A program made the translations under genes and the position numbers. A stretch of 64,000 bases of DNA from an uncultured Clostridia bacterium (GTDB taxonomy: Bacteria; Bacillota; Clostridia; Christensenellales; Borkfalkiaceae): contig CALVLH010000005.1 of the NCBI GenBank assembly GCA_944336975.1, positions 1-64,000 of the forward strand, given 5' to 3'. Numbering within the stretch: position 1 is the first letter of the stretch; every line of letters starts with the position of its first letter. Positions 1 to 7,937 of the stretch are shown piece after piece. The notes beneath the pieces are model-generated. The model had not been told where the DNA came from. It was given only the letters and a program-made list of their open reading frames with translations, and ran no database searches.

Positions 1-70
1 GGTGACGGGACTTGAACCCACGACCTCTTGGTCCCTAACCAAGCGCGCTACCAAACTGCGCTACACCTCA
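1..70 (-). tRNA. tRNA-Pro (anticodon AGG), 3' end outside the window
   Basis: Read on the minus strand this is a cloverleaf: acceptor 5' strand TGAGGTG, then TA, a D arm with GCGC, an anticodon stem CTTGG/CCAAG around loop TTAGGGA, and a T arm with TTCAAGT. The loop puts AGG at positions 34-36, which reads proline CCU. The acceptor 3' strand begins CACC at positions 1-4 and the last few bases lie off the left edge. The T stem appears to have two G-T pairs. A34 is usual for tRNA-Arg(ACG) but less common for bacterial tRNA-Pro. Confidence 0.9.
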
Positions 71-180
71 ATGTCTCAAAAAGAGCATATCTTATTATAT
101 CGATTATTCGGCAAGTGTCAAGTATTTTTTCTATCCATTTGCGCAAAATTTTTCGGAATTCTCTTTTTCCCCTCTTCGCA

Positions 181-209
181 TTGACAAAAACGCAACGGAA
201 TGTTATCCT
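181..209 (+). promoter_or_regulatory. Sigma-A promoter of the TetM-like gene, near-leaderless
   Basis: TTGACA at 181-186, a 17-nt spacer and TATCCT at 204-209. The expected transcription start is about 216 and the ATG of the TetM-like gene is at 218, leaving essentially no leader. An in-frame ATG at 200 lies between the promoter boxes and can be excluded as a start on this transcript. Confidence 0.7.
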
Positions 210-217
210 TAAATAGT

Positions 218-2140
218 ATGGAACGATCGCTCAACATCGGCATATTTGCCCATATCGACGCGGGAAAGACCACCCTGACCGAACGCCTTCTCTGCCTGAG
301 CGGCGCACGCCGCGCGGCAGGGAGCGTGGACGGCGGAACCGCCGCGACCGATTTCCTCGCCGTGGAACGCAGGCGGGGGATCTCCGTCCGCGCCGCTTCC
401 GTCCTCTTTTCCCGGAAAGACTGCCGCTTCTCCCTCATCGACACCCCCGGGCATGCCGATTTTGCGGAAGAAGCAGAGCTTGCCCTTTCCGCCGTCGACG
501 TCGCTGTCCTGGTGATCTCCGCCGCGGAAGGCATCCAATCGCAGACGGAGATCCTGCTCGACGCGTTGCGCAGGCGACATCTTCCCGCCGTCCTCTTCCT
601 CAATCAATGCGATCGCGCGGGCGCGCGACCTTTGCAGGTCTGCGCCGAACTGAAAAAGGCGATCGCGACCGAAATTCTTCCCCTCAATCGCCCCGAAGGA
701 GAAGGCAAATATTTCCGCGCGCTTCCCGATCCCGATTTCACGGAAAACGCCGTCGCCCTGCTTGCGGACGAAGCGCTTCTTGACGCGTATCTCGCGGGAA
801 CGGCGGAGGAAGGGCGCGTGGAGGAACAACTCCGCGCCGCTTGTTCGGAAGGAAAAATCTATCCCCTCCTGTACGGCTGTGCGGTGACGGGCGAAGGGTG
901 CGAACGCCTCCTCGACGCGCTCGCCGCATATTATTCCTTCCCCCGCGACGACGCCTCTCCCTTTTCCGCCTTCGTCTATCAGGTGGAGCACCGCCCGCCT
1001 TTGGGAAAACTGGCGCATATCCGCGTATTCGGCGGAAGCGTGCGCGTGCGCGACGAAGTCGTGAATGCCCGCACGCAAAGCAGAAGCAAAGCGGCGCAGA
1101 TCAAGCGCATCCGCGGCGACAAATACGCCGACGAGACCATACTTCGCGACGGGGAGATCGGCGCGCTGACGGGACTCGAAGACGTACGTGCGGGCGATTG
1201 GCTGGGCGAACGCCCCGCGGCAGATCCGCCCCGCTTTTGCGAACCCTTCCTGCGCGTGAAAGTATCGCCGAAAGAGCCCGCTCAGCTTACCGCCCTTCGC
1301 GCCGCGCTCGGAGAACTCGCCGACGAATCCCCCTCCCTCAACGTGGAATGGATCGCGGAAAAGCGCGAGATCACCGTGAGCGTGACGGGCAAGATCCGCG
1401 CGGAGATCCTCGCCGAAACGCTCGTCGAGCGATACGGCATTGCCGCGGACATGGGTACCCCTTCCGTCATTTACCGCGAGACGCCCGTCCGTGAAGCCTA
1501 CGGTTACGAGCACTATACCATGCCCAAACCTTGTTGGGCGGTCGTGCGATTTCTCATTCAGCCGCTCCCGCAGGGCAGCGGACTCGTATACGAGAGCACC
1601 GTGTCCGAGAAGAAGATCGCCTACCGATACCAGGAACACGTCAGAACGAGCGTGCCGCGCGCGCTGGAACAGGGGTTATACGGCTGGCAGGTGACCGATC
1701 TCAAAGTCACGCTCACCGACGGCGAAGATCACCCGCAGCACACCCATCCGCTCGACTTTTTCGTCGCCACGCCCATGGGCATCATGGACGGACTCAAAAA
1801 CGCGGGAACGCGCCTGCTCGAACCCGTGCTGGCATTGCGCATCCGCGCACCCGAACAGTTTTACGGCAAAGTGACGGGGGAATTGCGCGCGCGCCGCGCG
1901 CAGGCGCAGACGCCCGAATATGCGGACGGGTTTTTCTCGCTGGACGCGGACGCCCCCGCGGCGGAATGCGCCGATCTCACGGAAACGCTCGCCTCGCTCA
2001 CGGGCGGACGGGCGGTCTGTTCGGCGCGGCTGAAAGGATATTTCCCCTGTCCCGAGGGCACCGTCGCCGTACGCGAACGGACGGGCGTGGATCCGCTCGA
2101 CCGTTCCAAATGGATCCTGCACGCCCGCGGCGCGCTGTGA
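218..2140 (+). CDS. TetM/TetO-like ribosomal-protection-type translational GTPase
   Basis: A 640-residue protein of the EF-G superfamily, the same size as TetM. G1 AHIDAGKTT is at residues 11-19, a G2-like RRGIS at 52-56 and G3 DTPGH at 75-79. The G4 position reads NQCD (129-132) instead of NKxD. The C-terminal half carries the EF-G III-V domain order typical of TetM, ending with a GRAVC...LKGY block. Proteins of this family bind the ribosome and either displace tetracycline or act as housekeeping translation GTPases of unknown role. Start 218 is chosen because the upstream ATG at 200 lies inside the promoter. Resistance cannot be inferred: the changed G4 motif and single-copy chromosomal setting fit a native paralogue. 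Confidence 0.85.
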   Translation: MERSLNIGIFAHIDAGKTTLTERLLCLSGARRAAGSVDGGTAATDFLAVERRRGISVRAASVLFSRKDCRFSLIDTPGHADFAEEAELALSAVDVAVLVISAAEGIQSQTEILLDALRRRHLPAVLFLNQCDRAGARPLQVCAELKKAIATEILPLNRPEGEGKYFRALPDPDFTENAVALLADEALLDAYLAGTAEEGRVEEQLRAACSEGKIYPLLYGCAVTGEGCERLLDALAAYYSFPRDDASPFSAFVYQVEHRPPLGKLAHIRVFGGSVRVRDEVVNARTQSRSKAAQIKRIRGDKYADETILRDGEIGALTGLEDVRAGDWLGERPAADPPRFCEPFLRVKVSPKEPAQLTALRAALGELADESPSLNVEWIAEKREITVSVTGKIRAEILAETLVERYGIAADMGTPSVIYRETPVREAYGYEHYTMPKPCWAVVRFLIQPLPQGSGLVYESTVSEKKIAYRYQEHVRTSVPRALEQGLYGWQVTDLKVTLTDGEDHPQHTHPLDFFVATPMGIMDGLKNAGTRLLEPVLALRIRAPEQFYGKVTGELRARRAQAQTPEYADGFFSLDADAPAAECADLTETLASLTGGRAVCSARLKGYFPCPEGTVAVRERTGVDPLDRSKWILHARGAL

Positions 2141-2173
2141 TGCGATACAAAACATGATTTCCTTCTGTGACAG

Positions 2174-2216
2174 ACGGCGGGCGCACGGCATTTTGCCGTG
2201 CGCCCGCCGTTTCTCG
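2174..2216 (+). terminator. Intrinsic terminator between convergent genes
   Basis: A perfect 17-bp stem (2174-2190 with 2194-2210) around a TTT loop, followed by a short T-rich stretch. It lies between the convergent TetM-like and phosphoesterase genes and probably ends the plus-strand transcript. Confidence 0.75.
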
Positions 2217-2235
2217 TGCTCCGCCATGCCGAAAT

Positions 2236-3045
2236 TCATTCCTCCCGCACGATCGGTTCGTCCTCTATGACGACGCAGTTCACCCGCTTGCTGTACGACG
2301 TGCAGGCGTCGAGCGCGAGGATCCCTTCCTCCGCAAAGGGTGAAAAATCCGCGCCCTCGCCGAATTCGGAGCCGCGCCCCTGCAAGACGGCGTGCCCGTA
2401 CGAGGCGTGCCAATGTCCGCAGACGACCGTCTTGCCCGCTTCGCGCGCCCCGTGTTTCCATGCGTTCATGCCGTTATACCAACGCGCGAACGTCCACTCC
2501 TGTTTTTCCGCCCTTCTCCAATCGGGAAGGTAACGATATGCCGCGGGCGCGGTGAGCGAGCCCTCCGTCCGACACGGGATCCAGCCGTGCACGAAGATAT
2601 GCCGCTCCGTCTCGAAATAATCGCACATGGCGGGGATGAGACGGGAAAAGAAGGGCGTTTCCGTCGCCGCGAAATAAAACGAGCGGGCGTCCGAGACCGC
2701 CTCCGAGAGGGTGCGGTCGGTGAGCGCGAGCAGGGTGTCTACCGTCCCGTTCAAATAATGATGCGACTGTATCGCAGACGATTCGCTTGCGAAATATTTC
2801 CATGCATTATGTAACAGCTCAGTCGCCAGATCTTCGTGATTACCCCGAATGAGGACAACCTCGTCCCGCTCGAGAAGGCGCACGAGAAATTCCTGCAACT
2901 CCTTCGCCTGTCTGCCGCGGTCGAACAGATCGCCGCAGACGATGAGTTTTTTGGGGCCTTTTTCCTCAAAAAAACCGCTTTCCGCCAAGCTGTTTTTCAG
3001 TTCGTCATAAAAGCCGTGCGGATCGGCGGTGACATAATATTTCAT
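2236..3045 (-). CDS. Calcineurin-like metallophosphoesterase (Ser/Thr phosphatase-like)
   Basis: A 269-residue cytoplasmic protein of the PPP/calcineurin-like phosphoesterase superfamily. The metal-binding motifs are in order: ADPHG (D8, H10), GDLFDRG (38-44), GNHE (68-71) and a late GHWHASYGH. This matches bacterial serine/threonine protein phosphatases and related diadenosine tetraphosphatases; the substrate cannot be told from sequence. The reading frame runs on upstream, but ATG 3045 has a G-run ribosome site 5-6 nt before it and gives the family-typical N-terminus. Nothing nearby suggests a partner kinase. Confidence 0.88.
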   Translation of the reverse strand: MKYYVTADPHGFYDELKNSLAESGFFEEKGPKKLIVCGDLFDRGRQAKELQEFLVRLLERDEVVLIRGNHEDLATELLHNAWKYFASESSAIQSHHYLNGTVDTLLALTDRTLSEAVSDARSFYFAATETPFFSRLIPAMCDYFETERHIFVHGWIPCRTEGSLTAPAAYRYLPDWRRAEKQEWTFARWYNGMNAWKHGAREAGKTVVCGHWHASYGHAVLQGRGSEFGEGADFSPFAEEGILALDACTSYSKRVNCVVIEDEPIVREE

Positions 3046-3157
3046 GCGATCCCCCCCTGTCAAATTCTCCTCGGAAAGGTCGTCGGCGCGACCGAGCCGC
3101 TGCCCGTTTTCCCGTTTTGAACCGTCGGACGGCGCGCCGATGGAAAGCGCCGCATTT

Positions 3158-3186
3158 ATGATAGCAGATTCTCTTCCGAAACGCAA
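3158..3186 (-). promoter_or_regulatory. Sigma-A promoter of the metallophosphoesterase gene
   Basis: On the minus strand: TTGCGT (3181-3186), a 17-nt spacer and TATCAT (3158-3163). This predicts a 5' leader of roughly 105 nt before the start at 3045. Confidence 0.5.
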
Positions 3187-3216
3187 CAAAATGAATAACC
3201 GTCCCGCCGCACGCGT

Positions 3217-4464
3217 TCAACGGATGACGAGCAGTTTTTTCTTGGCGCGGGTGATCGCGGTGTACAGCCATTCCTTTCCGTCCTCGAACGCGCGGGATTC
3301 GTCCACCACGACGACGAAATCGTATTCCGAGCCCTGCGCCTTGTGGCAGGTGACCGCATAGGCAAACTCGAAGCGGCAGACGGTATCCTCCCGCCGTACG
3401 CGCAATTTTCTCAAAAGCGCCGCACTCCCTTCATGGACGAGCGTGCCGTTCTGCAACAGGCACGCCTTGTCGCCGTATCCGTGCGTGTATTTCCCGTGCA
3501 GAAAGATCCCCGCGTCGAAGGGCAGATCTTCCACCGTATCGGGAAGGAAATCCGCCTGAAAATCGAGAAGCCCCAGCTCGTCTTCCCCCTCCCTTACGCG
3601 GTGACATTTCCCGATGATCCCGTTGACGAGGTGGAAATCCCCCCTCTCGTCCAGCGCCTTACTCCAATCGTTGAGGGTACAGATGAGTTTTTCTCCGTCC
3701 ACGGGCAGAAGCGCCGTCGCGGGAATGCCGAGATAGCCGCGCATCTCGCGGTTGATCGCCGCGCGCGTGCGGTTGGTGCCGACGATGATCTGATCGGCTT
3801 TGAGAAAGATCCTTCGCCGCTCGTCGGCGGTGAGATCGGAGCGGGAGATGACCGCCGCCGCGCTCCCGTAATTCCCGTAATCGATAAATTCTCCCGCGCG
3901 AGCCATGCCCGCCAGCCGCACGATGGGATTGTTCTCCTCCTGCCGCACGATCGTGCGCAGGGTGACGCAGGGGAAGGACAAAAGCGAATTGCTCCCGCCG
4001 ACGGGCGGAAGCTGTGCGGGATCGCCGCAGAACAGGCACTTCACGCCGAAGGAGAGCAGATCGCGCAATACCTCGTCGGAGACCATGGACGTTTCGTCCA
4101 CGATGATGAGGCGGATGCGCTCATCGATCGTCTCTTTCTTGACAAAGCGCAAAAAGCGCTCGGAGATGACTTCGCCGTTCTCGTCCACCTCGATGTCCTC
4201 TTCCCGCGTGTAGATGAGGCTGTGGATGGTCCCCGCGGGCGTGCCGCCGCGGATGAGAACGGAAGCCGCCTTCCCCGTGGGCGTGACGAATACCGCGCTC
4301 TCGCCCGGGACAAGCCCCAATTTCTTCACGACGTGGTCGATGAGGAAGGTCTTCCCCGTCCCCGCATAGCCGCACAGCACGAAAATGCGGTTCCCCAGAT
4401 TGAGGAACCACTCTTCGATCAGTTCTTCGGCTTCCTGTTGATCGGGGGTGAGAATCGCGTCCAT
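3217..4464 (-). CDS. RecD/Dda-like ATP-dependent DNA helicase (SF1B)
   Basis: A 415-residue superfamily 1 helicase. Walker A GYAGTGKT is at residues 32-39, motif II VDETS at 122-126 and motif III GDPAQLPPVG at 147-156. The C-terminus carries the UvrD-like TCHKAQGSEYD block and a final TAITRAKK motif VI. It is shorter than RecD or RecD2 and lacks their long N-terminal extension, resembling phage T4 Dda and stand-alone 'ATP-dependent RecD-like helicases' of Firmicutes. The likely role is 5'-3' unwinding in repair or replication. No ribosome site precedes ATG 4464; instead a TATAAT lies exactly 6 nt upstream, so the message is predicted to be leaderless. Confidence 0.9.
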   Translation of the reverse strand: MDAILTPDQQEAEELIEEWFLNLGNRIFVLCGYAGTGKTFLIDHVVKKLGLVPGESAVFVTPTGKAASVLIRGGTPAGTIHSLIYTREEDIEVDENGEVISERFLRFVKKETIDERIRLIIVDETSMVSDEVLRDLLSFGVKCLFCGDPAQLPPVGGSNSLLSFPCVTLRTIVRQEENNPIVRLAGMARAGEFIDYGNYGSAAAVISRSDLTADERRRIFLKADQIIVGTNRTRAAINREMRGYLGIPATALLPVDGEKLICTLNDWSKALDERGDFHLVNGIIGKCHRVREGEDELGLLDFQADFLPDTVEDLPFDAGIFLHGKYTHGYGDKACLLQNGTLVHEGSAALLRKLRVRREDTVCRFEFAYAVTCHKAQGSEYDFVVVVDESRAFEDGKEWLYTAITRAKKKLLVIR

Positions 4465-4470
4465 GCTTAT

Positions 4471-4499
4471 ATTATATCACACGCCCGCGCAGAACGCAA
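4471..4499 (-). promoter_or_regulatory. Leaderless-type sigma-A promoter of the RecD-like gene
   Basis: TTGCGT (4494-4499), a 17-nt spacer and a perfect TATAAT (4471-4476) on the minus strand, then exactly 6 nt before the ATG at 4464. The expected transcription start is the A of ATG. Confidence 0.8.
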
Positions 4500-4518
4500 A
4501 CATTTGTTTCATCTTTCT

Positions 4519-4929
4519 TTACGGAAAAGAAAATTCCGCGTGAAGCAGTTTTCCGCGCAGACGGATATCCATAAAGATGCTGCCGTTCTCAACGGGGAAC
4601 GTGCGATGAACGGGAATAAATCCTACGCGCACGGTAAAGGTGATATTTTCCCCCGACGCATCCATCTCGTAAGTACCTTTATACGCGCCCTCTTTGCCCT
4701 TTTTCTCGCGATAGGCGATCTCGAACGTATCGTCGCGCGACAGGGTAAGACGCACGTAGTCGTAATCGTCCAGGCGATCCTCGCCGCCTACGGTGAGCGA
4801 TCTGCATTCGTATTCTCCCGTATACGGGCGGGAGATCTCGGCGAGGGCGGTCATGGCGGAAACGTCACACCCGCCGAGCGGAAAGAGTGCAAAAAGGCAT
4901 ATCGCCGCGCAGAACAATGCTTTTCTCAT
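4519..4929 (-). CDS. Small predicted lipoprotein of unknown function
   Basis: A 136-residue protein with a signal peptide (MRK then a hydrophobic run) and a lipobox LGGC with the acylated cysteine at residue 21, so it should be anchored on the outer face of the membrane. The mature part is a small beta-rich domain with a GEYECRSL... and KGTYEM pattern, reminiscent of lipocalin-like or copper-resistance-type barrels, but I recognise no family. No Shine-Dalgarno sequence precedes the ATG and no convincing -10 box sits at the leaderless distance, so how it is translated is unclear. It is divergent from the ProB-like kinase. Confidence 0.7.
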   Translation of the reverse strand: MRKALFCAAICLFALFPLGGCDVSAMTALAEISRPYTGEYECRSLTVGGEDRLDDYDYVRLTLSRDDTFEIAYREKKGKEGAYKGTYEMDASGENITFTVRVGFIPVHRTFPVENGSIFMDIRLRGKLLHAEFSFP

Positions 4930-4989
4930 GGAAAAAGTATTTGCAATTTTTTTTATCTCATGTTAAGATAGAAGAAAGGAAAAAAAGTT

Positions 4990-5814
4990 ATGACATTCGA
5001 CACGGAACTGGTTGGAAAAATCGGCTCGATGGCGCTCATCGACAAAAAGGACAACGTCATCGACTATACGCGGGTGGCGCGGCTTTCGCGCGAACTGCGC
5101 CCCGGCTTCATCTGGATCTCCAGCGGCGCGACGGAGATCGGGCGGCTGGATTTCATCGCGCGCAACGGATATGAACTCAACGGGGACACCGCAAAGACGG
5201 ATTACAGCGCGCAGGGTCAGGCGATCCTCATGCAGACGTACCGTCAGTTCGTCGATCCGCGCTATTCTCTCCGTCAGGTGCTCGTCGAACATCAGCATTT
5301 CAACGACGAGGTGAAGAGCGAACACCTGAAGGCGCTCCTGTTGCGCTGCAAACAGCAGAACGCCATCCCCATCGTCAACTACAACGACGCCGTTTCCAAC
5401 GAGGAAAACCGCCGCATGGAGATCATGGCGCTCGCCCGCAACCATAAGCGCATTTACGAATGCGTGGACAACGACGAGACCGCTTCGCGCATCGCCTGCC
5501 TGCTCAAAGCGCGGTATCTGCTCATCTTCACGAGCGTGGACGGCATCTATGCCGATCCCGAAAATCCCGAAACGCGCATCCCCGTCATCACGGGAAAAGA
5601 CGCCTATGAACTGCTGGAAAACATCGAACAGGACAAACAGTACTGCCACGGCGCCTCCCGCGCAGGCGCAAACGGCGCGAAGGCAAAACTCGAATTCGTG
5701 AAAGACGCCGCCGCGCAGGGTACGACCGTATTCATCGCCAACGCGAAGTATTCCATCGCGGACGTGATCTCGGGACTCGCCCCTTCCACCAAGATCGGAA
5801 TAGACATTGCCTGA
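4990..5814 (+). CDS. Amino-acid kinase family protein, glutamate 5-kinase-like
   Basis: A 274-residue amino-acid-kinase-fold protein. The order of conserved elements follows glutamate 5-kinase (ProB): an N-terminal KIGS, ISSGATEIG near residues 43-51, an A.GQA.LMQ.Y block, a PIVNYNDAV segment, a DNDE-type ATP-site segment and FTSVDGIYADP. It lacks the C-terminal PUA domain of many ProB proteins, and the lysine of the usual VVKVGS start is less clear, so the substrate may differ. There is no proA partner beside it. A GAAAGGAAAA ribosome site precedes the ATG. Proline synthesis is a reasonable guess, but this could be a paralogue acting on another carboxylate or amino acid. Confidence 0.75.
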   Translation: MTFDTELVGKIGSMALIDKKDNVIDYTRVARLSRELRPGFIWISSGATEIGRLDFIARNGYELNGDTAKTDYSAQGQAILMQTYRQFVDPRYSLRQVLVEHQHFNDEVKSEHLKALLLRCKQQNAIPIVNYNDAVSNEENRRMEIMALARNHKRIYECVDNDETASRIACLLKARYLLIFTSVDGIYADPENPETRIPVITGKDAYELLENIEQDKQYCHGASRAGANGAKAKLEFVKDAAAQGTTVFIANAKYSIADVISGLAPSTKIGIDIA

Positions 5815-5880
5815 CCTGCGTTCTTTCCTCAAAAAAATGCGGCAACCCCGCCCGAACGGAAGGTTCCCGCAACGGCAAAA

Positions 5881-5923
5881 CCGCCCGCCCTTTCACTTTG
5901 AAAGGGCGGGCGGCCGCTTTTAT
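5881..5923 (+). terminator. Intrinsic terminator after the ProB-like gene
   Basis: A GC-rich stem of 13-14 bp (5881-5894 with 5900-5913) followed by CCGCTTTTATTTT. It lies between convergent genes and ends the plus-strand transcript. Confidence 0.75.
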
Positions 5924-5951
5924 TTTCTATGAAATTCCCGCTTGCGTGCGC

Positions 5952-6407
5952 TCATTCGGACGGCAAAAGCCTGCCGCGTTCCGCGCAGATCTGTTCGAGG
6001 ATCTCCGCCGCGTCGTACACGAGCTCGGCACAGGGGCGTTTTTTATAATATTCCGCCGTACGCGCTTCCGCCTGCGGAGAAGTTTCCGCCTTCACCCCTA
6101 CGCCCGTGAGCAGTTCCCCGCAGTTGATGCTCCCGTTCCGCGCGGTAAAACGGCGCGCGATCTCCTGCACGAGCGCATACGCCTCCGATTTGCTCAATTC
6201 GGGAAAGAGCAAACCCGAAGCAAGCGCCGCGCCCGACACCGCGCCGCACGTCTGCCGAAGCCTGCCCATGCCGCCTCCCAAAGGACGGCTGATCGCCTTT
6301 GCCGTATCCTCCGCAAGCCCCGTATCTTCCGAAAACGCCAATAATACCGACTGCGAACAGTTGAGTCCGCTTTTGAAATTTTCTCTTGCGCGTTCCGCTC
6401 TCGTCAT
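5952..6407 (-). CDS. C_GCAxxG_C_C family putative redox protein
   Basis: A 151-residue cytoplasmic protein matching the C_GCAxxG_C_C family, named for its cysteine pattern. Visible elements are NCSQSV (C17), a glycine-rich GGGMGR, CGAVSGA, NCGELL and a late C in KKRPCAEL. The family is common in anaerobes and is thought to be redox-active, possibly holding a metal or Fe-S cluster, but no reaction is established. A GGAG lies about 12 nt before the ATG, which is wide. It diverges from the phosphopantetheinyl transferase gene across only 39 nt. Confidence 0.88.
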   Translation of the reverse strand: MTRAERARENFKSGLNCSQSVLLAFSEDTGLAEDTAKAISRPLGGGMGRLRQTCGAVSGAALASGLLFPELSKSEAYALVQEIARRFTARNGSINCGELLTGVGVKAETSPQAEARTAEYYKKRPCAELVYDAAEILEQICAERGRLLPSE

Positions 6408-6411
6408 AAAA

Positions 6412-6440
6412 TTTACAAACTCCTTTTTTTATGTTATAAT
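6412..6440 (+). promoter_or_regulatory. Leaderless-type sigma-A promoter of the PPTase gene
   Basis: TTTACA (6412-6417), a 17-nt spacer and a perfect TATAAT (6435-6440), followed by exactly 6 nt and the ATG at 6447. No ribosome site is present between the -10 box and the start codon. Confidence 0.85.
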
Positions 6441-6446
6441 CTGATC

Positions 6447-6941
6447 ATGAAGCTCGATCTATTTTACACCGTCTCCCAAGTAAAGAGCAGTGACTTTGTT
6501 ACGGAAATCCTGCGCAAGTACTTCGGCATCGAAGAGCCCGTCTATCGTCGGAACGAGCACGGGAAGCCGTACCTCGCAGACAACCGCGTATATTTCAATC
6601 TATCGCACAGCGGCGGGATCACCGCCGTGGCGATCTGCGAAGAGGAAGTGGGGCTCGACATCCAATCGGAACAGAAACGGGAATGCCCTTCTCTCCTCAA
6701 CCGCCTGACCGATGCCGAACGCAAGGAGGATTTTTACTCTCTGTGGACGGCAAAGGAAGCGTACGTCAAACTGCGCGGCAGCTCGCTCGCCGCAGATCTC
6801 CCTTCGCTCGAATACAAGGACGGCACCCTGTATCACGACAAAAAGAAGGTCCCCTGTCGGATTTTGCGTCATCGCGTCGGAGACGTTCTGTTCTGCGTCT
6901 GTGTCAGCCATGCGGAAACGATGACCATAAGAGAATTATAG
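6447..6941 (+). CDS. 4'-phosphopantetheinyl transferase (Sfp/AcpS superfamily)
   Basis: A 164-residue enzyme that moves the phosphopantetheine arm of CoA onto acyl- or peptidyl-carrier proteins. The signature elements are GKPYL, FNLSHSGG, the magnesium-binding VGLDIQ and WTAKEAYVKLRG. At this length it is a minimal Sfp-type protein, shorter than Sfp of Bacillus (about 224 residues). No carrier protein, NRPS or PKS gene is in the window, so the target is unknown; it may serve fatty-acid ACP. The gene is predicted to be translated from a leaderless message. Confidence 0.9.
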   Translation: MKLDLFYTVSQVKSSDFVTEILRKYFGIEEPVYRRNEHGKPYLADNRVYFNLSHSGGITAVAICEEEVGLDIQSEQKRECPSLLNRLTDAERKEDFYSLWTAKEAYVKLRGSSLAADLPSLEYKDGTLYHDKKKVPCRILRHRVGDVLFCVCVSHAETMTIREL

Positions 6942-6944
6942 CGT

Positions 6945-7721
6945 TCAGACCTCATACCACTCGTTTTCGACGGGGATGAACGCCTGCATCTCGGGGAAAT
7001 TCGCCTGCACGGAGGGCAAAAATTTTTTTGTGCTCACCGCATGAGAAATGGGCGGGAATGCGTCGTCGAAGTGATCGATCATCACCCTTTTTGGCGCCAG
7101 CGTGCGCAGGATGGGCTGAATATAGCGGTTCATGCCCGCCCTGCCCTGATAGGGCAGCACCAGCAGATCGGCGCCCTGCGGGTATTCGGTATTTTCGTCC
7201 AGCGCAGCGGAACCGAGCACGAACACTCGCTTGCCGCCGTGCGAAAATTCCAGCGCAAGCGTATCGTCGTCGAGCGGAAATTTCCGCGCGTCGCGCAAAA
7301 CGCGAACGCCCTTCCCGAATTGCAGCCAGGTGCGCGGGCTGAACAGCACGGAAAGCACCGTCGCGGCGTCGAACGAGCAATGTTTGGTATAGTAGGTTCG
7401 CACGCAAATCTCCCCAACGCGAAAACTCGCGTTGCGTTCGAGCGCGTTCATCGCGTCCGTGGGAATCCCGCTCTCCTTCGCGTGCTGGATGCCGTTTTCG
7501 GAGACATAAACGCACCGCAGTCCCGCCTGCAAAAACGTGCCGATGTCGGCAAAATGGTCGACGTGCGGATGCGTGATGACCGCCGCGTCCGCACTCCCCG
7601 CCTCTTCCAGCGGCACGCGCGGCAGAGACGGATTGTATTTTTTCAGATAGGGATCGACGAGGATACGCGTCCCGCCCCCTTCGAGCAGGAGCGACGCCGT
7701 CCCGTACCATTTGATCTTCAT
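6945..7721 (-). CDS. MBL-fold metal-dependent hydrolase (UlaG-like)
   Basis: A 258-residue metallo-beta-lactamase-fold protein. It begins MKIKWYGTASLLLE with an ILVDPYL strand, and the zinc motif THPHVDH follows near residue 50. This is the UlaG/YtnP-like branch ('MBL fold metallo-hydrolase'), whose members include L-ascorbate-6-phosphate lactonase and many uncharacterised enzymes. The later part carries DHFDDAFPP, which could supply a further metal ligand. AAGGGGAGA precedes the ATG. The 3' end lies 3 nt from the convergent PPTase gene. The substrate is unknown. Confidence 0.85.
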   Translation of the reverse strand: MKIKWYGTASLLLEGGGTRILVDPYLKKYNPSLPRVPLEEAGSADAAVITHPHVDHFADIGTFLQAGLRCVYVSENGIQHAKESGIPTDAMNALERNASFRVGEICVRTYYTKHCSFDAATVLSVLFSPRTWLQFGKGVRVLRDARKFPLDDDTLALEFSHGGKRVFVLGSAALDENTEYPQGADLLVLPYQGRAGMNRYIQPILRTLAPKRVMIDHFDDAFPPISHAVSTKKFLPSVQANFPEMQAFIPVENEWYEV

Positions 7722-7754
7722 TCGTTTCTCCCCTTGTTCGGGATCTCACCGTCT

Positions 7755-7783
7755 ATTATAGCGTATCCCGCCCCGTTTTTCAA
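7755..7783 (-). promoter_or_regulatory. Sigma-A promoter of the MBL hydrolase gene
   Basis: TTGAAA (7778-7783), 17 nt, TATAAT (7755-7760) on the minus strand, giving a leader of about 27 nt with a ribosome site. Confidence 0.75.
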
Positions 7784-7802
7784 GCGCGGAAAGCATTTTT
7801 CC

Positions 7803-7845
7803 TGTAAAAAAGAGGCGCCCCGCAGACAAAATGTCTGCGGGGCGC
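7803..7845 (-). terminator. Intrinsic terminator after the ferritin-like gene
   Basis: A 14-bp perfect GC-rich stem (7815-7828 with 7832-7845) around AAA. On the minus strand it is followed by TC and a run of six T, so it ends the transcript of the ferritin-like gene. Confidence 0.8.
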
Positions 7846-7937
7846 GGCGTTCGTTGCGAATGGTCGCGCGTTCCTGCGTCCCCCTGCGCGCTCCTTGTCA
7901 TGCGCGGGCGCGCAGGTGCGCAAGTGCGCAGTTCCGC

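Noticed and set aside
209..1639. Long minus-strand frame opposite the TetM-like gene
   Set aside because: Low-complexity, arginine-, glycine- and histidine-rich translation without motifs; a typical GC-rich shadow of the real gene on the other strand.
218..2140. TetM-like gene as an acquired tetracycline resistance element
   Set aside because: No transposon, integrase, mobilisation gene or composition change nearby, no attenuated leader and an altered G4 motif; a native paralogue is more likely.
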